A program made the translations under genes and the position numbers. DNA of 64,000 nt. Source: Adiantum capillus-veneris (taxonomy: Eukaryota; Streptophyta; Polypodiopsida; Polypodiales; Pteridaceae). The notes beneath the pieces were generated by a model that saw only the letters and a list, made by a program, of their open reading frames with translations, was not told the DNA's origin and ran no database searches. Positions within the stretch are counted from its first letter, which is position 1, and each line of letters opens with the position of its first letter. Positions 42,480-53,109 of the stretch are shown here, in pieces. The stretch lies in contig CM043959.1 in assembly GCA_014529385.2 (NCBI GenBank), positions 93,134,529-93,198,528 on the forward strand. Direction: 5' to 3'.

Positions 42480-43376
42480 TGTTGGACGGATACGCCGCGA
42501 CGGACGCCAGCACGGCGAGAACTCACCTAACATATAATGTCAGCTAAGGCCAAAGCTCGACCCACAGGCGCGTGAAAGCAAGCATAAGGTGTCAACCTAC
42601 ACTCAACCGACTCCTAACTAATTCCTACATAGGTCTCTACCAATTGTCTAAGTCACAGTCTTCAAGAGTGAATAAGAGGAAACTTCCTACAACGCTGTCT
42701 AGAGCTGAACACCCATTAAACAATCTCGAAACACCATAGGAGACCCTACTAATACCAATAGGTCGCTCTCCCTATGGTCTATAAACCAAAACCCCAACCC
42801 AAAACACCCGGTGCAAAATCCCGTATGATGTCTCGCTGAAATTTGCAAGTCTTCGTTTCCAAAATCTAAAGTGCCTAATGTGTAGCTCTACTCAATGTGA
42901 ACGCGTGCATATGCTGCAATGCAAAATCGGACAACGTATGCTCACCAAATCAACAGATGAAGCTCGTAGAAGGAGCTCGCAAAACCAGACCGTACGCGCA
43001 CAATGTAGATATCGGCGCGTAGCTCTCGTCGGGTGCAACACGTTGCACTTCTCCGCAATCGATTCCGACCACCAGTGCACACGTAGCATCAAGATGAAGC
43101 GCACACTCTCTCTCGTACAGAGTACACTCACTCACAGACTTCAAAACTTGTTTTTAAAATGACAAAAAGGTTTTTTCATTAAGGTCAAAAAGTGGTATAC
43201 ATACCTTACAATTCTCAAACCCTAAAGTTCCAAAATCAACCACCTACTCAATCTAACTTCTGTAAGTCTCAATATTTACAAGGTGAAAATTCAGGTTTCC
43301 TCAATAAATGAATAATTACAAAAAATGATAATCTTCTGAGTAGTTAGTTTCCGTGGGGTGTGTCCAGCTTCTAACA
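42480..43376 (-). repeat. Element B 3' LTR (897 bp)
   Basis: The plus strand starts TGTTGGACGG and ends TCTAACA, then the polypurine tract. Homology to the element A LTR includes GCGAGAACTCA near the start and AATGTGTAGCTCTACTCA near 42880. A 12-base stretch, CGTATGATGTCT (42822-42833), equals one arm of the element A palindromes. The other LTR is outside the window; ends are inferred from A and from the polypurine tract. Confidence 0.75.
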
Positions 43377-43388
43377 CTCCCCCCCTCC
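43377..43388 (-). promoter_or_regulatory. Element B terminal polypurine tract
   Basis: CTCCCCCCCTCC on the plus strand, identical to the element A tract, abutting the LTR. Confidence 0.85.
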
Positions 43389-43429
43389 TTGCTCATGCCA
43401 TCACTGACATGGCCCGCTGAGCTGCTTCT

Positions 43430-46400
43430 TCATCGTATGGTTTCACGCATCTTGATCAGTGATTCATATCTTGCATGTAGATTCATCATTGTTGGTCCAA
43501 AAATATCAGTGTTTATTGTGAAGAAGCCGATGTAGAACGCTTCTTCAAAGGCTTGGAGGTGATAGGATGGTAGAAACATTATCCGTTGATACAACGCATG
43601 TATCACCTCCTTGGAAGGCTGACCAGACAGATCATAGGCACATCTGTAAGTATCTTGGAAGAAGAAGATACTGTCTATCACCTGGCCTGGCTTGAATGTC
43701 TCAAATACTGCTAAAAGGGTTTTGCAGATTTTCTTCATCATGATGCACGTAAGGTCAGGTGAGCCAGTGAACAATTTGATGGCACTCGTTAGGGTTTTCA
43801 CCATGTATTGGACACTTATTCTCTCACCTACCTTCAAGCCCGTCAGCTTAGGATAATTCAGCCAGGTGGGTTGGCTCCTTTGTAATATCTCCTGGCCTTC
43901 CACGTCCTGATCCTTGGTAGAGGACAAAAGCTGAGGTTGTCTCTGATGTTTTTCGGTGACTCTACCAAATGGATTAGGTATTGTGGGTACTTTGTGAGCC
44001 AAGCCTTCCTCCATTTGGGCTGAGAGTCAACTATTAGCCTGACCCCTTCTGGTTGGGAGATACCTGCATTGTAGAGTGGCACGGTCGGCTCTTCTCTAAT
44101 CCTCTTATTGATGGTGGCGGCTTTATATTTCAGCAATGGATATGGGAGAGAGGGTTGAAGCCAGCCTGAGGTTGCTGACGTCAATCTTCTGGATGGTCAT
44201 GGACTTGAAAACCCTCTACTCCCACTCCACGGCTTCCTTTCTTGTCTCTCTGATCTCCACCTCTATTGCCTTACGCAGCTTTTCTTCCTCCTCTTGTGTC
44301 AGATCTTGCGTCTCTTGAGAGGATCCTTCTAGGATTTCCTCTTGCATAGGTGTGTCCACAGGATTTGCCACATTTTCTAAATCTATGCCTTCATTGGTTG
44401 CTGGCCCTGTGCCCTCTTGCTCTCCGGCGTGCTGTCCTCTCAGCTCCTCAATCTGCTTTAGGAGTTTTTGTTTTTCTGTTTCAGCTTCTTTGCCCATATT
44501 TACGAGGAGGTCGTTCAATTCAACGTATATCTTTTCCGCCTCCTCGAGCTTTCTTTTGATAATGTCTAACTCCTCTTGCATGGCTTTTTGTTCTTCTTCC
44601 ATTCGTGTTTGCAGAACAATAGACCCTTCTGCCATCAATCAATCTTTGCTTTTTCTCTAAAGTCAGCTCCTTCTGACGTTCTTGCATCTGTTCTTCATAA
44701 AGTTGGCTTTCCATAGTGATGTGAGTCGAGCTAGTACCTCGGACTCTGGCAGGAGATGCCCGTAGCCTCTGGATGGTTTGATCTTTCACTTTGAGCAAAT
44801 CCTTGAGCTCAAGGACCTCATCCTAGCTGGCTTCTTGATCTATCTCCGCCTTTTCTTTGGCGTTTTGCATGGCTTCAACTTCTTTAGATTTCTCAGCCAC
44901 CTGTAGGGTCAGGTTATCTATTTCCCTCTCGGCATCTATCAGTGATTTGCTGATATGCTGACATTCCTCTTCAACTCCTTGCATTCTTTGGGCTGCTGCT
45001 TGATTTTCCATTTCCTGGCATCTTTGCAATGCCCTTGCTAGACTGGCCTGTAGCTCCGCTTCTCTTTCTTTCTGCCTTTGACTTTGTCCTTGTAAAGAGA
45101 CTACTTCCAGCTTTATCTTCACTTTCGTGGCCTTGAGAGCTGCCATCTCACTTTCTGAGGCCATGGACTGTGCTCTTAACCCAGTTAACTTTTTCATCAC
45201 CACATCCCAGTCGTTGGAGGGCGGATGCAGATCCACTGTATCTGTGGCCATTTCTTTTAGTTCTACTAACCTGATGCTTTGCATTTGTTCCTTAGGCCCT
45301 ATGCTTGCCAAGTCAAATGCGGCTGTGACAGCCTCTTCTTTCGTGTATCCTGCTGCTAGCATGTCCAAAAATGTGTTATATGAATCATTTGGCTCTTGTT
45401 GACCACTTCGAGGCTTAGCCTCTTCCTTTGGTTCCGGCTCCTGGCTCTGCTCTTGCTTGGCCTCTTCTCGTTCTTCTGGTTTGTCTTCAACCTCATCTTC
45501 TTCTCGAGGGCTGCTGGGCGGTGGTGAGGGCGGTGGTGAGGGCTGTGGGCTGGCCGGTAGAGATGTAGGCTTTTTCTTTAAATCTCTGTCTGCCTTAGTT
45601 TTCCTTTTCCTCTCTTGGCTCTCCTGCTCGTCCAGCAGTTTCTGTCGTACCTGCTCCACTTCCTCCTCTATAAAAGGTACATGCGGTATATTTTCTAATG
45701 CGGCATCAAGAATCTCAAAAAAATTTATGTAATCTTCGAATCTATCCCTTTGCACCCTTCGGGATGATCCTGACATTGCTTCTAGAGACGGCTTCCAAAG
45801 TTCACTCAAATCGCCTTTAAGGGCTCTTTCTACTCTGAAGCTCTCCATCAGCCGCTCTAGTCTTGCCGCTTTTTGTGACTTTGTCTCTTTTGCTGGCACT
45901 TGGGCAAATTCTTTCTTCCCTTTCTTTTGTTCTGGCTGCTCTTCTTGAACAGGCTCTAGCCGTCTTTTCAATCTTGTAGCAACCCTTGGTGCTCTTTGTG
46001 GCTCGTCTTCTTTGTCTTCTTTGAGCCTCAGCCAGTCGTTTTGTGACGGGTAGTCAGGCCATCTTCCTTTTGTGTGCAATGCCCCATAAATCACCTTAGT
46101 GATTAGTTCTCCTGGCACAATATACGTTGGCTTCTTGTTACCCATCTTCACTAGGTTGTCATGTATATATGCTGCATAGTTGGTTATCTTTGGGGTGCTC
46201 TTCATCAATGCCCAAGTGAATGTCGTGGCAATTGCACCTGGCGGCATTTTGTACTTTTGTGGCCGCTTCGTACACATATGGAAGTATTGGTTGTACAACT
46301 GACTCATGATTGCCACTCTTGGGTTGGCAATATCTTCAAGGGTGTAGTTAACTTTCTTCTCAGTGTACACCTTGACCTCATCCCTTCTTTTAGTTACACT

Positions 46401-46829
46401 ATCCCCCTTGTTGGAGAGGTCTAGTGCATCTGCTACAACTTGCTTGGTGATGACTATGTCTGTTAGTCTGGCCACTCCATCTTCCTTTATTGTTGTCACA
46501 AACTCCCAGACTCTCTTTATGTCAACCCCTGCCGGCACTTCTTCAAAATAGTTGTGGAGATCAATCTTCTCCAAGTACCCGGCCATCTTGCTTCTTACGA
46601 AGTCATTGAGTTCCCGCGGTAGCATTGATAGCTCGATCACATTCCCTTCAATGTCTTTGAACACTCCTTGGTAGATCTTTAGGTCGTTGGACTCTAGCAG
46701 ATCTTCTTGGATCCATGTGCTGGTGGGCTTTAGTGTTCCTTTTGGTATGACGAAGGGATCCACTTCTTCTAGGTAATCCTTAATGTTCATTCTTTTCTTC
46801 TTTGCCGGTGACTTCGCACTGCCATACAT
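43430..46829 (-). pseudogene. Element B ORF2, coiled-coil protein, broken
   Basis: About 1133 codons from the ATG at 46829 to 43430. The first 668 residues (46829-44823) are intact, then an in-frame TAG (44823-44825) and frameshifts near 44640, 44200 and 44000 follow. The N-terminal part aligns with A ORF2 (GTLKPTSTWIQEDLLE, GVDIKRVWEFVTTI, VVADALDLSNKGD); the middle is a Glu/Lys/Gln coiled coil with a Pro-rich stretch (QPSPPPSPPPSSP); the end aligns again (QPKWRKAWLTKYPQYLI, AIKLFTGSPDLTC). The two end domains are conserved better than the coiled coil. No membrane segment is seen. It ends 41 bp before the polypurine tract, as in A. The N-terminal part resembles putative plant transposon proteins; function unknown. 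Confidence 0.7.
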
Positions 46830-47607
46830 CCTGTTGCACTCAATAGTCCGAAGTTAACGTTTTTTTCATATTAGCTGAGAAACTGAGTTTTAACTATCCA
46901 AATGACTTGAAAATTGAAAATGAAGCTTAAAAGGAACTTGTGAAACTGTGCATGTGCTCATAGTGGAAATCTGGACAAAATTTTTCATTTAGACATCCTA
47001 CGCATAGGATGTCTTTTTCATCAGAATTAGTTGATACTTGACATGTTGGTAGTGCATGGCTTATGGAACATGGCTATGTGCTTGGATATGGATTTGGATA
47101 TCAAAAAGTGGATTTTTTGGGCTGATTCAGGCTTTAGGTCACAGATTGGGTAGAAAGTCCATAACAGGTAGCAATTGACATTCAAATGGGTTGAAAATTG
47201 GTACATGGGCTCATTGCACCATGGTATTGGCTTCCATGATGTCACTCTTAGCACGGAAGGTCTAAATTATGCTGGAGACATCCTACACGTAGGATGTCTT
47301 TTTCATCAAAATGGCATGGGATTTGTTCTGTGCGTAGTCCTTGGCCTATGGAACATGGCTATATTCTTGGATTTGGATTTGGACAAGGATTGATGCTTGC
47401 AAGAGCCTGTGTAGTGTTTTTGGGCTCAAAAAGTGTATCTTGAAGGTGTTGGGGGTCAAAAATTGATTAGAATGGCTTCAAAATTGATATATAAGCTCTT
47501 GATGATGAGGTGATTGGATCTGGAATGCAAAAACATCCTCTGTAGGCCAAAAATGTCAAATAGACATCCTATGCGTAGGATGTCTACTTCACCAATTTTG
47601 GCTTATG

Positions 47608-47929
47608 TGTTGAGATGTCGAGCTCTACACCTTGAGCTGGCATCCACTACGGGTCTTGGCCGCTTACGGCATTTACTCACTGGCACGTTAGGTGACCGAC
47701 ACGGAGGATCTCTGCCAGTGATTCTATAGCTGGACTACACTTATAGTGTCAGCCTAGTACGCTTCTAGCGAGTTCACACTTAGTGACCGCATGTACATAT
47801 GTGCTACTTTTCAGCTTTAGCACTTAGTCATTTTGTACTCTCTTTTCTGTGAAGAAGAAGAAGAAGCCTTCCATCTCTGTGTGCTTTGTGCTTGTCTCGT
47901 GTAGCTCTCTTGCATCCTCATTCTTTACA
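47608..47929 (+). repeat. Element C 5' LTR
   Basis: 322 bp, TGTTGAGATG to TTCTTTACA. Contains GAAGAAGAAGAAG near the end. Confidence 0.95.
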
Positions 47930-47941
47930 TGGTATCAGAGC
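47930..47941 (+). promoter_or_regulatory. Element C primer-binding site
   Basis: TGGTATCAGAGC, complementary to the 3' end of initiator-Met tRNA, directly after the LTR. Confidence 0.92.
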
Positions 47942-48190
47942 CTGGTGCAGGCAAGAGAGGCTAAGAGAGCAAGAGCATCACAATCCCTTCGTTCGCAATC
48001 CACGCACAAGTTTCTGAACAGGTCTCCAAAGTGCAGTACACAGAGATTTACTGTACAAGTACAGTGGTTGTATGTACTCTTGATTGTGGACACTCGTTGA
48101 GTGTAGAAAGCGTTACAGGTACCACGATAGCAGGTTCAACAGATTTGCAGGTTTTTGCAGATTGCAGCTATTTTGTCTTAGTGCTTCAAG

Positions 48191-51100
48191 ATGTCTGACG
48201 GTTTCAGTCAGATTGTTATTGAGAAGCTTGAGAAAAATAACTACCCTGCATGGAAGTTCAGAATAACAAATTTCCTAAAAGGAAAAGGTTATTGGGACTA
48301 TGTAGAAGGAGACAATGAAAAGGAACCAGAGATTCCCGAGGCAAATGCTACAGCAGAACAAAGGAAAGCTTTGAGGGACTGGCAACAAGGCCATAGCAAA
48401 GTGATGTATTGGCTTTCTATGAGCATCACAGATGGCATGATGGGCTATCTACAGGATGCTGAAACCCCCGCCATTGCATGGAAAAACTTAGGCAGAGTGT
48501 TCGAGGTGAACACCAAGGCCAGGAAGCTTCAACTAAAGTCGGAGCTAAATCAGGTTAAGAGGAACAACCTCTCAATCAATGATTATGCCTTGAAGATCAA
48601 GAGTATCATTGAGGCTCTTGGATCTATTAAAGTCTCAGTGGAAGACGATGACATTTTCCGTGCATGCTTGGATGGTCTAGGAGATGAGTATGTACATTTT
48701 AGGTCTTCCATGAATACAAGAGACGACATCCCCGTGTTCCAAGATTTGATTTCTATGCTTATTCTTGAGGAGAAGAACCTTGACACATCTTCTTCTCATG
48801 GCAGAAATAATTCTGAACAGGCCTTCTATTCTAACTCCAACAGAGGTAGAGGTAGAGGTAGAGGTCGTGGTCGAGGCCCAAGGGGTTGCAGGGGCCAATT
48901 TCTGGAAGGTCAATCAAATCAAAACAATACAGGTGGCAAGGGAAACCAGTCTCAAGGCAGGGGGAGTCAAAGAGGTCGTGGTGCAGGATCAAGCAGGCAG
49001 CAACATACTCCAGATAGAAGAGAATGTTGGACTTGTGGTGAAAGAGGTCACATGTCACGTGACTGTCCAAAGGGAAAAGCAAGTGGAAAGAGAGAACAGG
49101 GCAACTATGCATCTACTAGCAGAGATGCAGATGACAGCAAAAACGAGTGCATGTTTGTTATGCAGCATGTAATGAATACAATGACTGCAGAGAATTCCAC
49201 CCAAGATGATGTTTGGTATGTGGATTCAGGTGCCTCTAATCACATGACGTCTCGTGGAGAGTGGTTTAGAGATATGCGCAAACCAGATGTGTCAGGCTAT
49301 GTGCAGACAGGAGATGACACAGCTCACCCCATTGCTCATGTAAGGGACATACCTCTAAATACGAAGAGTGGGAAATCAAAGTACTTAGCAGATGTACTTC
49401 ATGTCCCAAACATTACAAAGAATCTTGTTTCTGTTGGACAAATGGTTGAGAAGGGTTTGCAGGTTCGCTTCAATCCAAATGGCTGTTATGTAGAAGATTT
49501 CCAGAATGGTTGTAAGCTGATCATAGAGGGCAAATGTGTGGGCAGAATGTTTACACTGAATGTAGACATGCCTGAGGTAAAAGCTGCATTATTTGCACAG
49601 GGCACAAGTGTTGTGGCTGATGTTGACATTTGGCACAAACGCATTGGCCATGTCAATGAGCAGATATTGCGCAGCATGCAATCAAAACAGATTGTAAACA
49701 GTTTGCCCAAATTCAACATGGATGGTATGCATAAAGTGTGTGCAGCATGCCAGTTTGGAAAACAGTCAAAGGGCTCATTTCCACATGAGCGCAATGTATG
49801 TAAAAATCCACTTGAGGTGGTGCACACAGATGTTTGGGGTCCAACCGATACTGCAAGTATACATGGTTGCAGGTATTATGTCTCTTTCATTGATGACCAT
49901 ACAAGGAAAGTATGGGTCTACTTCATGCGTAACAAAAGTGAAGTGTTTGGTCACTTTCAAGACTTCAAAGTCATGATTGAGAAGGAGACAGATATGCAAG
50001 TCAAGACATTGAGGTCAGATGGAGGGGGAGAGTACTTCTCCAATGATTTTTCAGATTTTCTGCGAATGCATGGTATACACAGGCAGTTTACATGCAGATA
50101 TACTCCACAACAGAATGGGGTCCGAGAAAGGAAAAACAGGCACATTGCAGAGGTTGCAGGTGCATTGATGAATGAGAAGAACATGCCTCATCATTTCTGG
50201 GCTGAAGCCGTAAATACAGATGCGTACATTATGAACAGGACACCTACAGCTGCGGTGCATGATGTAACACCTGAGGAAAAGTTTACAGGTACAAAGCCTG
50301 ATTTGGCACACTTGAAAGTGTTTGGCTGCATAGCTTACGTGCATGTACCAGATGAGTTGCGTAGGAAATTGGATCCTAAAGCAGAGAAATGTATTCTTGT
50401 GGGATATTCCCTTGAACAAAAGGGGTACAGGTGCTACAATCCTACTACACGAGAATTACGAGTGAGCAGAGATGTAGTCTTTCATGAGATGAGCAGCTGG
50501 TACAGTAATGCACATGGCACTATTGGGGCTGATGTAAAAGATGATGTGGTTGTACAAAATGTGAGGCCACAGTCACAGGTTTTGAGTGAACCACAAGAGT
50601 CCTCTTCTCGTGGCTCTGTTGAGAAACCATGGAATGGTAGACAACGTACGCAGGTTACTCCACCAACAAGTACAGGGAATGTATCACGAAAAGGAAAGGA
50701 AAAGGTTGATGAACCTCCCTTTATGGCTGATGCATCATCAGGTTTTTCACATGTAGACATGGATTCAGATGGTTCTGAACAAAGTCTTGATGAGGAATTT
50801 GGAATTCCGGCTGTCAGGACACCTGGTGTAAGGAAAGTACAAGAAGATGCTAGAGGGCAAAGGAGTGACCCAGGACCGCGCAGATCTAATAGAGTCAGAA
50901 ATCCAGTTCAGAAATTGACTTGTGATGGGTATCTAGCGCATCACCAAGCCTACATGGCTAAGGTGATACAGGATGTGGAGCCCACATGTTTTGAGGATGC
51001 AGTTGGAAATGTGCATTGGGATGATGCAATGAATGAAGAGATGGCTGCATTGGAAGCAAACGACACATGGGAGTTGGTACCATTGCCAAGTGGCAAGAAA

Positions 51101-52303
51101 GCTATTGGCTGTAAATGGGTGTATAAAACCAAGAATAAGGCTGATGGTAACATTGAGCGTCACAAGGCAAGGCTGGTCGCAAAGGGTTATGCACAGACGT
51201 ATGGCATAGACTATGAGGAGACCTTTGCTCCAGTGGCAAAGATGACGACTGTGAGAGTTGTCATAGCAGTGGCTGCATCTAGAGGATGGATTATGCATCA
51301 AATGGATGTAAAGAATGCCTTCTTGAATGGTGAGTTGCAAGAGGAAGTGTATATGGATCAGCCACCTGGTTATGTCGATCCAGGTTACCCAGATTATGTA
51401 TGCAGACTTCTCAAAGCTTTGTATGGTTTGAAGCAGGGCTCTAGAGCATGGTATGACAGGATTGCCAAGTATCTTGTCAGTATTGGTTTTAGGAGAGCTC
51501 ATGCTGATCATTCACTCTATGTACGTGAGAGTGATGTGGGGATTGTGGTCATTACCATATATGTAGATGACCTTATTATTGTTGGTGACAATGCTATGGA
51601 GATTGACCATGTGAAGGGTCTTCTCAAACAGGAGTTTGAAATGAAAGATTTAGGCGAGTTGCGCTACTTTCTTGGCATTGAGGTGATCAGGACTCCAGAG
51701 GGTGTATGGCTATCACAGAGACAGTATGCTTTGGACATGTTGTCAAAGTATGGTATGGCTGATTGTAAGCCAATTTCTATTCCCTTGGATGTGAATGCAA
51801 AGCTGAGTGCAGAGAAGGGTGATGTTGTTGAGGATGTCAACATGTACAGGAAGATTGTGGGTAGTCTAATCTACTTGACTATCACGAGGCCAGACTTGAG
51901 CTACACAGTAGGCTTGGAGAGTCAGTTCATGCAGCTTTCGAGGAAGCCACATTTGGATGGAGTACGACGCACACTTAGGTATGTGCAAGGTACTCTTGAC
52001 TACGCATTGTTCTATGCAACAGATGCACCATTAGCATTCTATGGGTATACAGATGCAGATTGGGCAGGTAGCATTATTGATAGAAGATCTACGATTGGCT
52101 TCATGTTCTCTTTTGGGAGTGCTGCTGTTACTTGGAGCAGCAAAAAGCATCCTACGGTTGCTTTATCGAGCACAGAGGCCGAGTACAGAGGTGCAGCAGT
52201 TGCGGCGTGCGAGGTAGCTTGGCTACGCACATTACTTGAGGACTTGGGAGTGCAGGTGGAGCAGCAGATTTTCATCCATTGTGAAAACCTCAGCAGCATG
52301 TAG
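48191..52303 (+). CDS. Element C gag-pol polyprotein (one late in-frame stop)
   Basis: 1370-residue frame. In order: copia gag (about 1-220, with YPAWKFRITNFLKG), Arg-Gly-rich segment (about 215-280), zinc knuckle CWTCGERGHMSRDC (about 278-291), protease WYVDSGASNHMTS (about 342), pre-integrase zinc domain with WHKRIGH and CAACQFGK (480-520), integrase core with HTDVWG, RSDGGGEY and QQNGVRERKN giving the Asp-Asp-Glu triad (543-645), reverse transcriptase (about 955-1200) with YVDD at about 1124, and RNase H from YTDADWAG (about 1286). This order is diagnostic of Ty1/copia. The frame stops at TAG 52301-52303; the remaining RNase H codons (52304-52546) continue in the same frame. The stop replaces a position that is usually Gln in relatives, so a CAG to TAG change is likely. 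The start is the first ATG after the leader and fits copia gag. Confidence 0.93.
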   Translation: MSDGFSQIVIEKLEKNNYPAWKFRITNFLKGKGYWDYVEGDNEKEPEIPEANATAEQRKALRDWQQGHSKVMYWLSMSITDGMMGYLQDAETPAIAWKNLGRVFEVNTKARKLQLKSELNQVKRNNLSINDYALKIKSIIEALGSIKVSVEDDDIFRACLDGLGDEYVHFRSSMNTRDDIPVFQDLISMLILEEKNLDTSSSHGRNNSEQAFYSNSNRGRGRGRGRGRGPRGCRGQFLEGQSNQNNTGGKGNQSQGRGSQRGRGAGSSRQQHTPDRRECWTCGERGHMSRDCPKGKASGKREQGNYASTSRDADDSKNECMFVMQHVMNTMTAENSTQDDVWYVDSGASNHMTSRGEWFRDMRKPDVSGYVQTGDDTAHPIAHVRDIPLNTKSGKSKYLADVLHVPNITKNLVSVGQMVEKGLQVRFNPNGCYVEDFQNGCKLIIEGKCVGRMFTLNVDMPEVKAALFAQGTSVVADVDIWHKRIGHVNEQILRSMQSKQIVNSLPKFNMDGMHKVCAACQFGKQSKGSFPHERNVCKNPLEVVHTDVWGPTDTASIHGCRYYVSFIDDHTRKVWVYFMRNKSEVFGHFQDFKVMIEKETDMQVKTLRSDGGGEYFSNDFSDFLRMHGIHRQFTCRYTPQQNGVRERKNRHIAEVAGALMNEKNMPHHFWAEAVNTDAYIMNRTPTAAVHDVTPEEKFTGTKPDLAHLKVFGCIAYVHVPDELRRKLDPKAEKCILVGYSLEQKGYRCYNPTTRELRVSRDVVFHEMSSWYSNAHGTIGADVKDDVVVQNVRPQSQVLSEPQESSSRGSVEKPWNGRQRTQVTPPTSTGNVSRKGKEKVDEPPFMADASSGFSHVDMDSDGSEQSLDEEFGIPAVRTPGVRKVQEDARGQRSDPGPRRSNRVRNPVQKLTCDGYLAHHQAYMAKVIQDVEPTCFEDAVGNVHWDDAMNEEMAALEANDTWELVPLPSGKKAIGCKWVYKTKNKADGNIERHKARLVAKGYAQTYGIDYEETFAPVAKMTTVRVVIAVAASRGWIMHQMDVKNAFLNGELQEEVYMDQPPGYVDPGYPDYVCRLLKALYGLKQGSRAWYDRIAKYLVSIGFRRAHADHSLYVRESDVGIVVITIYVDDLIIVGDNAMEIDHVKGLLKQEFEMKDLGELRYFLGIEVIRTPEGVWLSQRQYALDMLSKYGMADCKPISIPLDVNAKLSAEKGDVVEDVNMYRKIVGSLIYLTITRPDLSYTVGLESQFMQLSRKPHLDGVRRTLRYVQGTLDYALFYATDAPLAFYGYTDADWAGSIIDRRSTIGFMFSFGSAAVTWSSKKHPTVALSSTEAEYRGAAVAACEVAWLRTLLEDLGVQVEQQIFIHCENLSSM

Positions 52304-52546
52304 TTGGCTAGGAACCTAGTGTTCCATGCCAGGACCAAACACATAGAGGTCCATTACCACTACGTTCGAGAGCGAGTGTTGGCGGGCGACATCGACTTGG
52401 TCTACGTCAACACAGAGAAGCAGATAGCGGATATCTTTACCAAGGCCCTCGGAGCTGAGAAGCTTCGACATTTTTGGACTATGCTTGGACTCTGCGACAT
52501 GCAGAGCTCGAGGGGGAGTGTTGAGATGTCGAGCTCTACACCTTGA
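52304..52546 (+). pseudogene. Element C RNase H tail after the stop
   Basis: 80 codons directly in frame with the preceding ORF. FHARTKHIEVHYH and QIADIFTKALG are the conserved end of copia RNase H. The frame ends inside the 3' LTR. Its good conservation shows that the TAG at 52301 is recent. Confidence 0.85.
52511..52518 (+). promoter_or_regulatory. Element C polypurine tract
   Basis: AGGGGGAG immediately before the 3' LTR. Confidence 0.85.
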
Positions 52547-52840
52547 GCTGGCATCCACTACGGGTCTTGGCCGCTTACGGCATTTACTCACTGGCGCGTT
52601 AGGTGACCGACACGGAGGATCTCTGCCAGTGATTCTACAGCTGGACTACACTTATAGTGCAAGCCTAGTACGCTTCTGGTGAGTTCACACTTAGTGACCG
52701 CATGTACATATGTGCTACTTTTCAACTTTAGCACTTAGTCATTTTGTACTCTCTTTTCTGTGAAGAAGAAGAAGAAGCCTTCCATCTCTGTGTGCTTTGT
52801 GCTTGTCTCGTGTAGCTCTCTTGCATCCTCATTCTTTACA
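52519..52840 (+). repeat. Element C 3' LTR
   Basis: 322 bp, same length as the 5' LTR, followed by the duplication TTATG. Confidence 0.95.
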
Positions 52841-53109
52841 TTATGACCACATAGATTGGTTGGTGATGTGCTTGTGAATGTGTTGTGCAAGTTTCATGTG
52901 ATTTGGACAAGATTTGGTAGGTCCATGGCCCATTTTTTGCATCTATGCCCTAACTTTGCGTTTTTTCATGCATATGAGGTCAATTTTGGTCCAAATGTGA
53001 TGAAACTTGGTGGATAGTATGTAAAGGTCATTCAAAAAATGTGTATGATGAAAAATGTTGGGATCTGTGCCCAAAAATGCCCTTGAGACATCCTACGCAT
53101 AGGATGTCT

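Larger units (their letters stand above)
47608..52840 (+). mobile_element. Element C: near-complete Ty1/copia retrotransposon
   Basis: 5233 bp, plus strand. Its 322-bp LTRs (47608-47929, 52519-52840) differ at about 7 positions (2.2%). The 5-bp duplication TTATG flanks it (47603-47607, 52841-52845). Primer-binding site at 47930, one gag-pol ORF from 48191, polypurine tract at 52511-52518. The only break seen in the reading frame is a TAG late in RNase H. It inserted between the third and fourth palindromes of element B. It is the youngest-looking element in the window. Confidence 0.95.
46991..53109. repeat. Element B palindrome array (four copies, split by copia C)
   Basis: Copies at 46991-47014, 47276-47299, 47562-47585 and 53086-53109. 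The arm is AGACATCCTACG, one base different from element A (C for A at position 8), with the matching change in the other arm. All four keep a perfect 10-bp stem and vary only in the central four bases. Spacing is 285, 286 and, with copia C and one target duplication removed, 286 bp. The nearest copy is 161 bp from the ORF2 ATG at 46829. Confidence 0.9.

Noticed and set aside
47930-47941. tRNA gene fragment
   Set aside because: It is the primer-binding site of copia C; only the complement of the tRNA 3' end is present.
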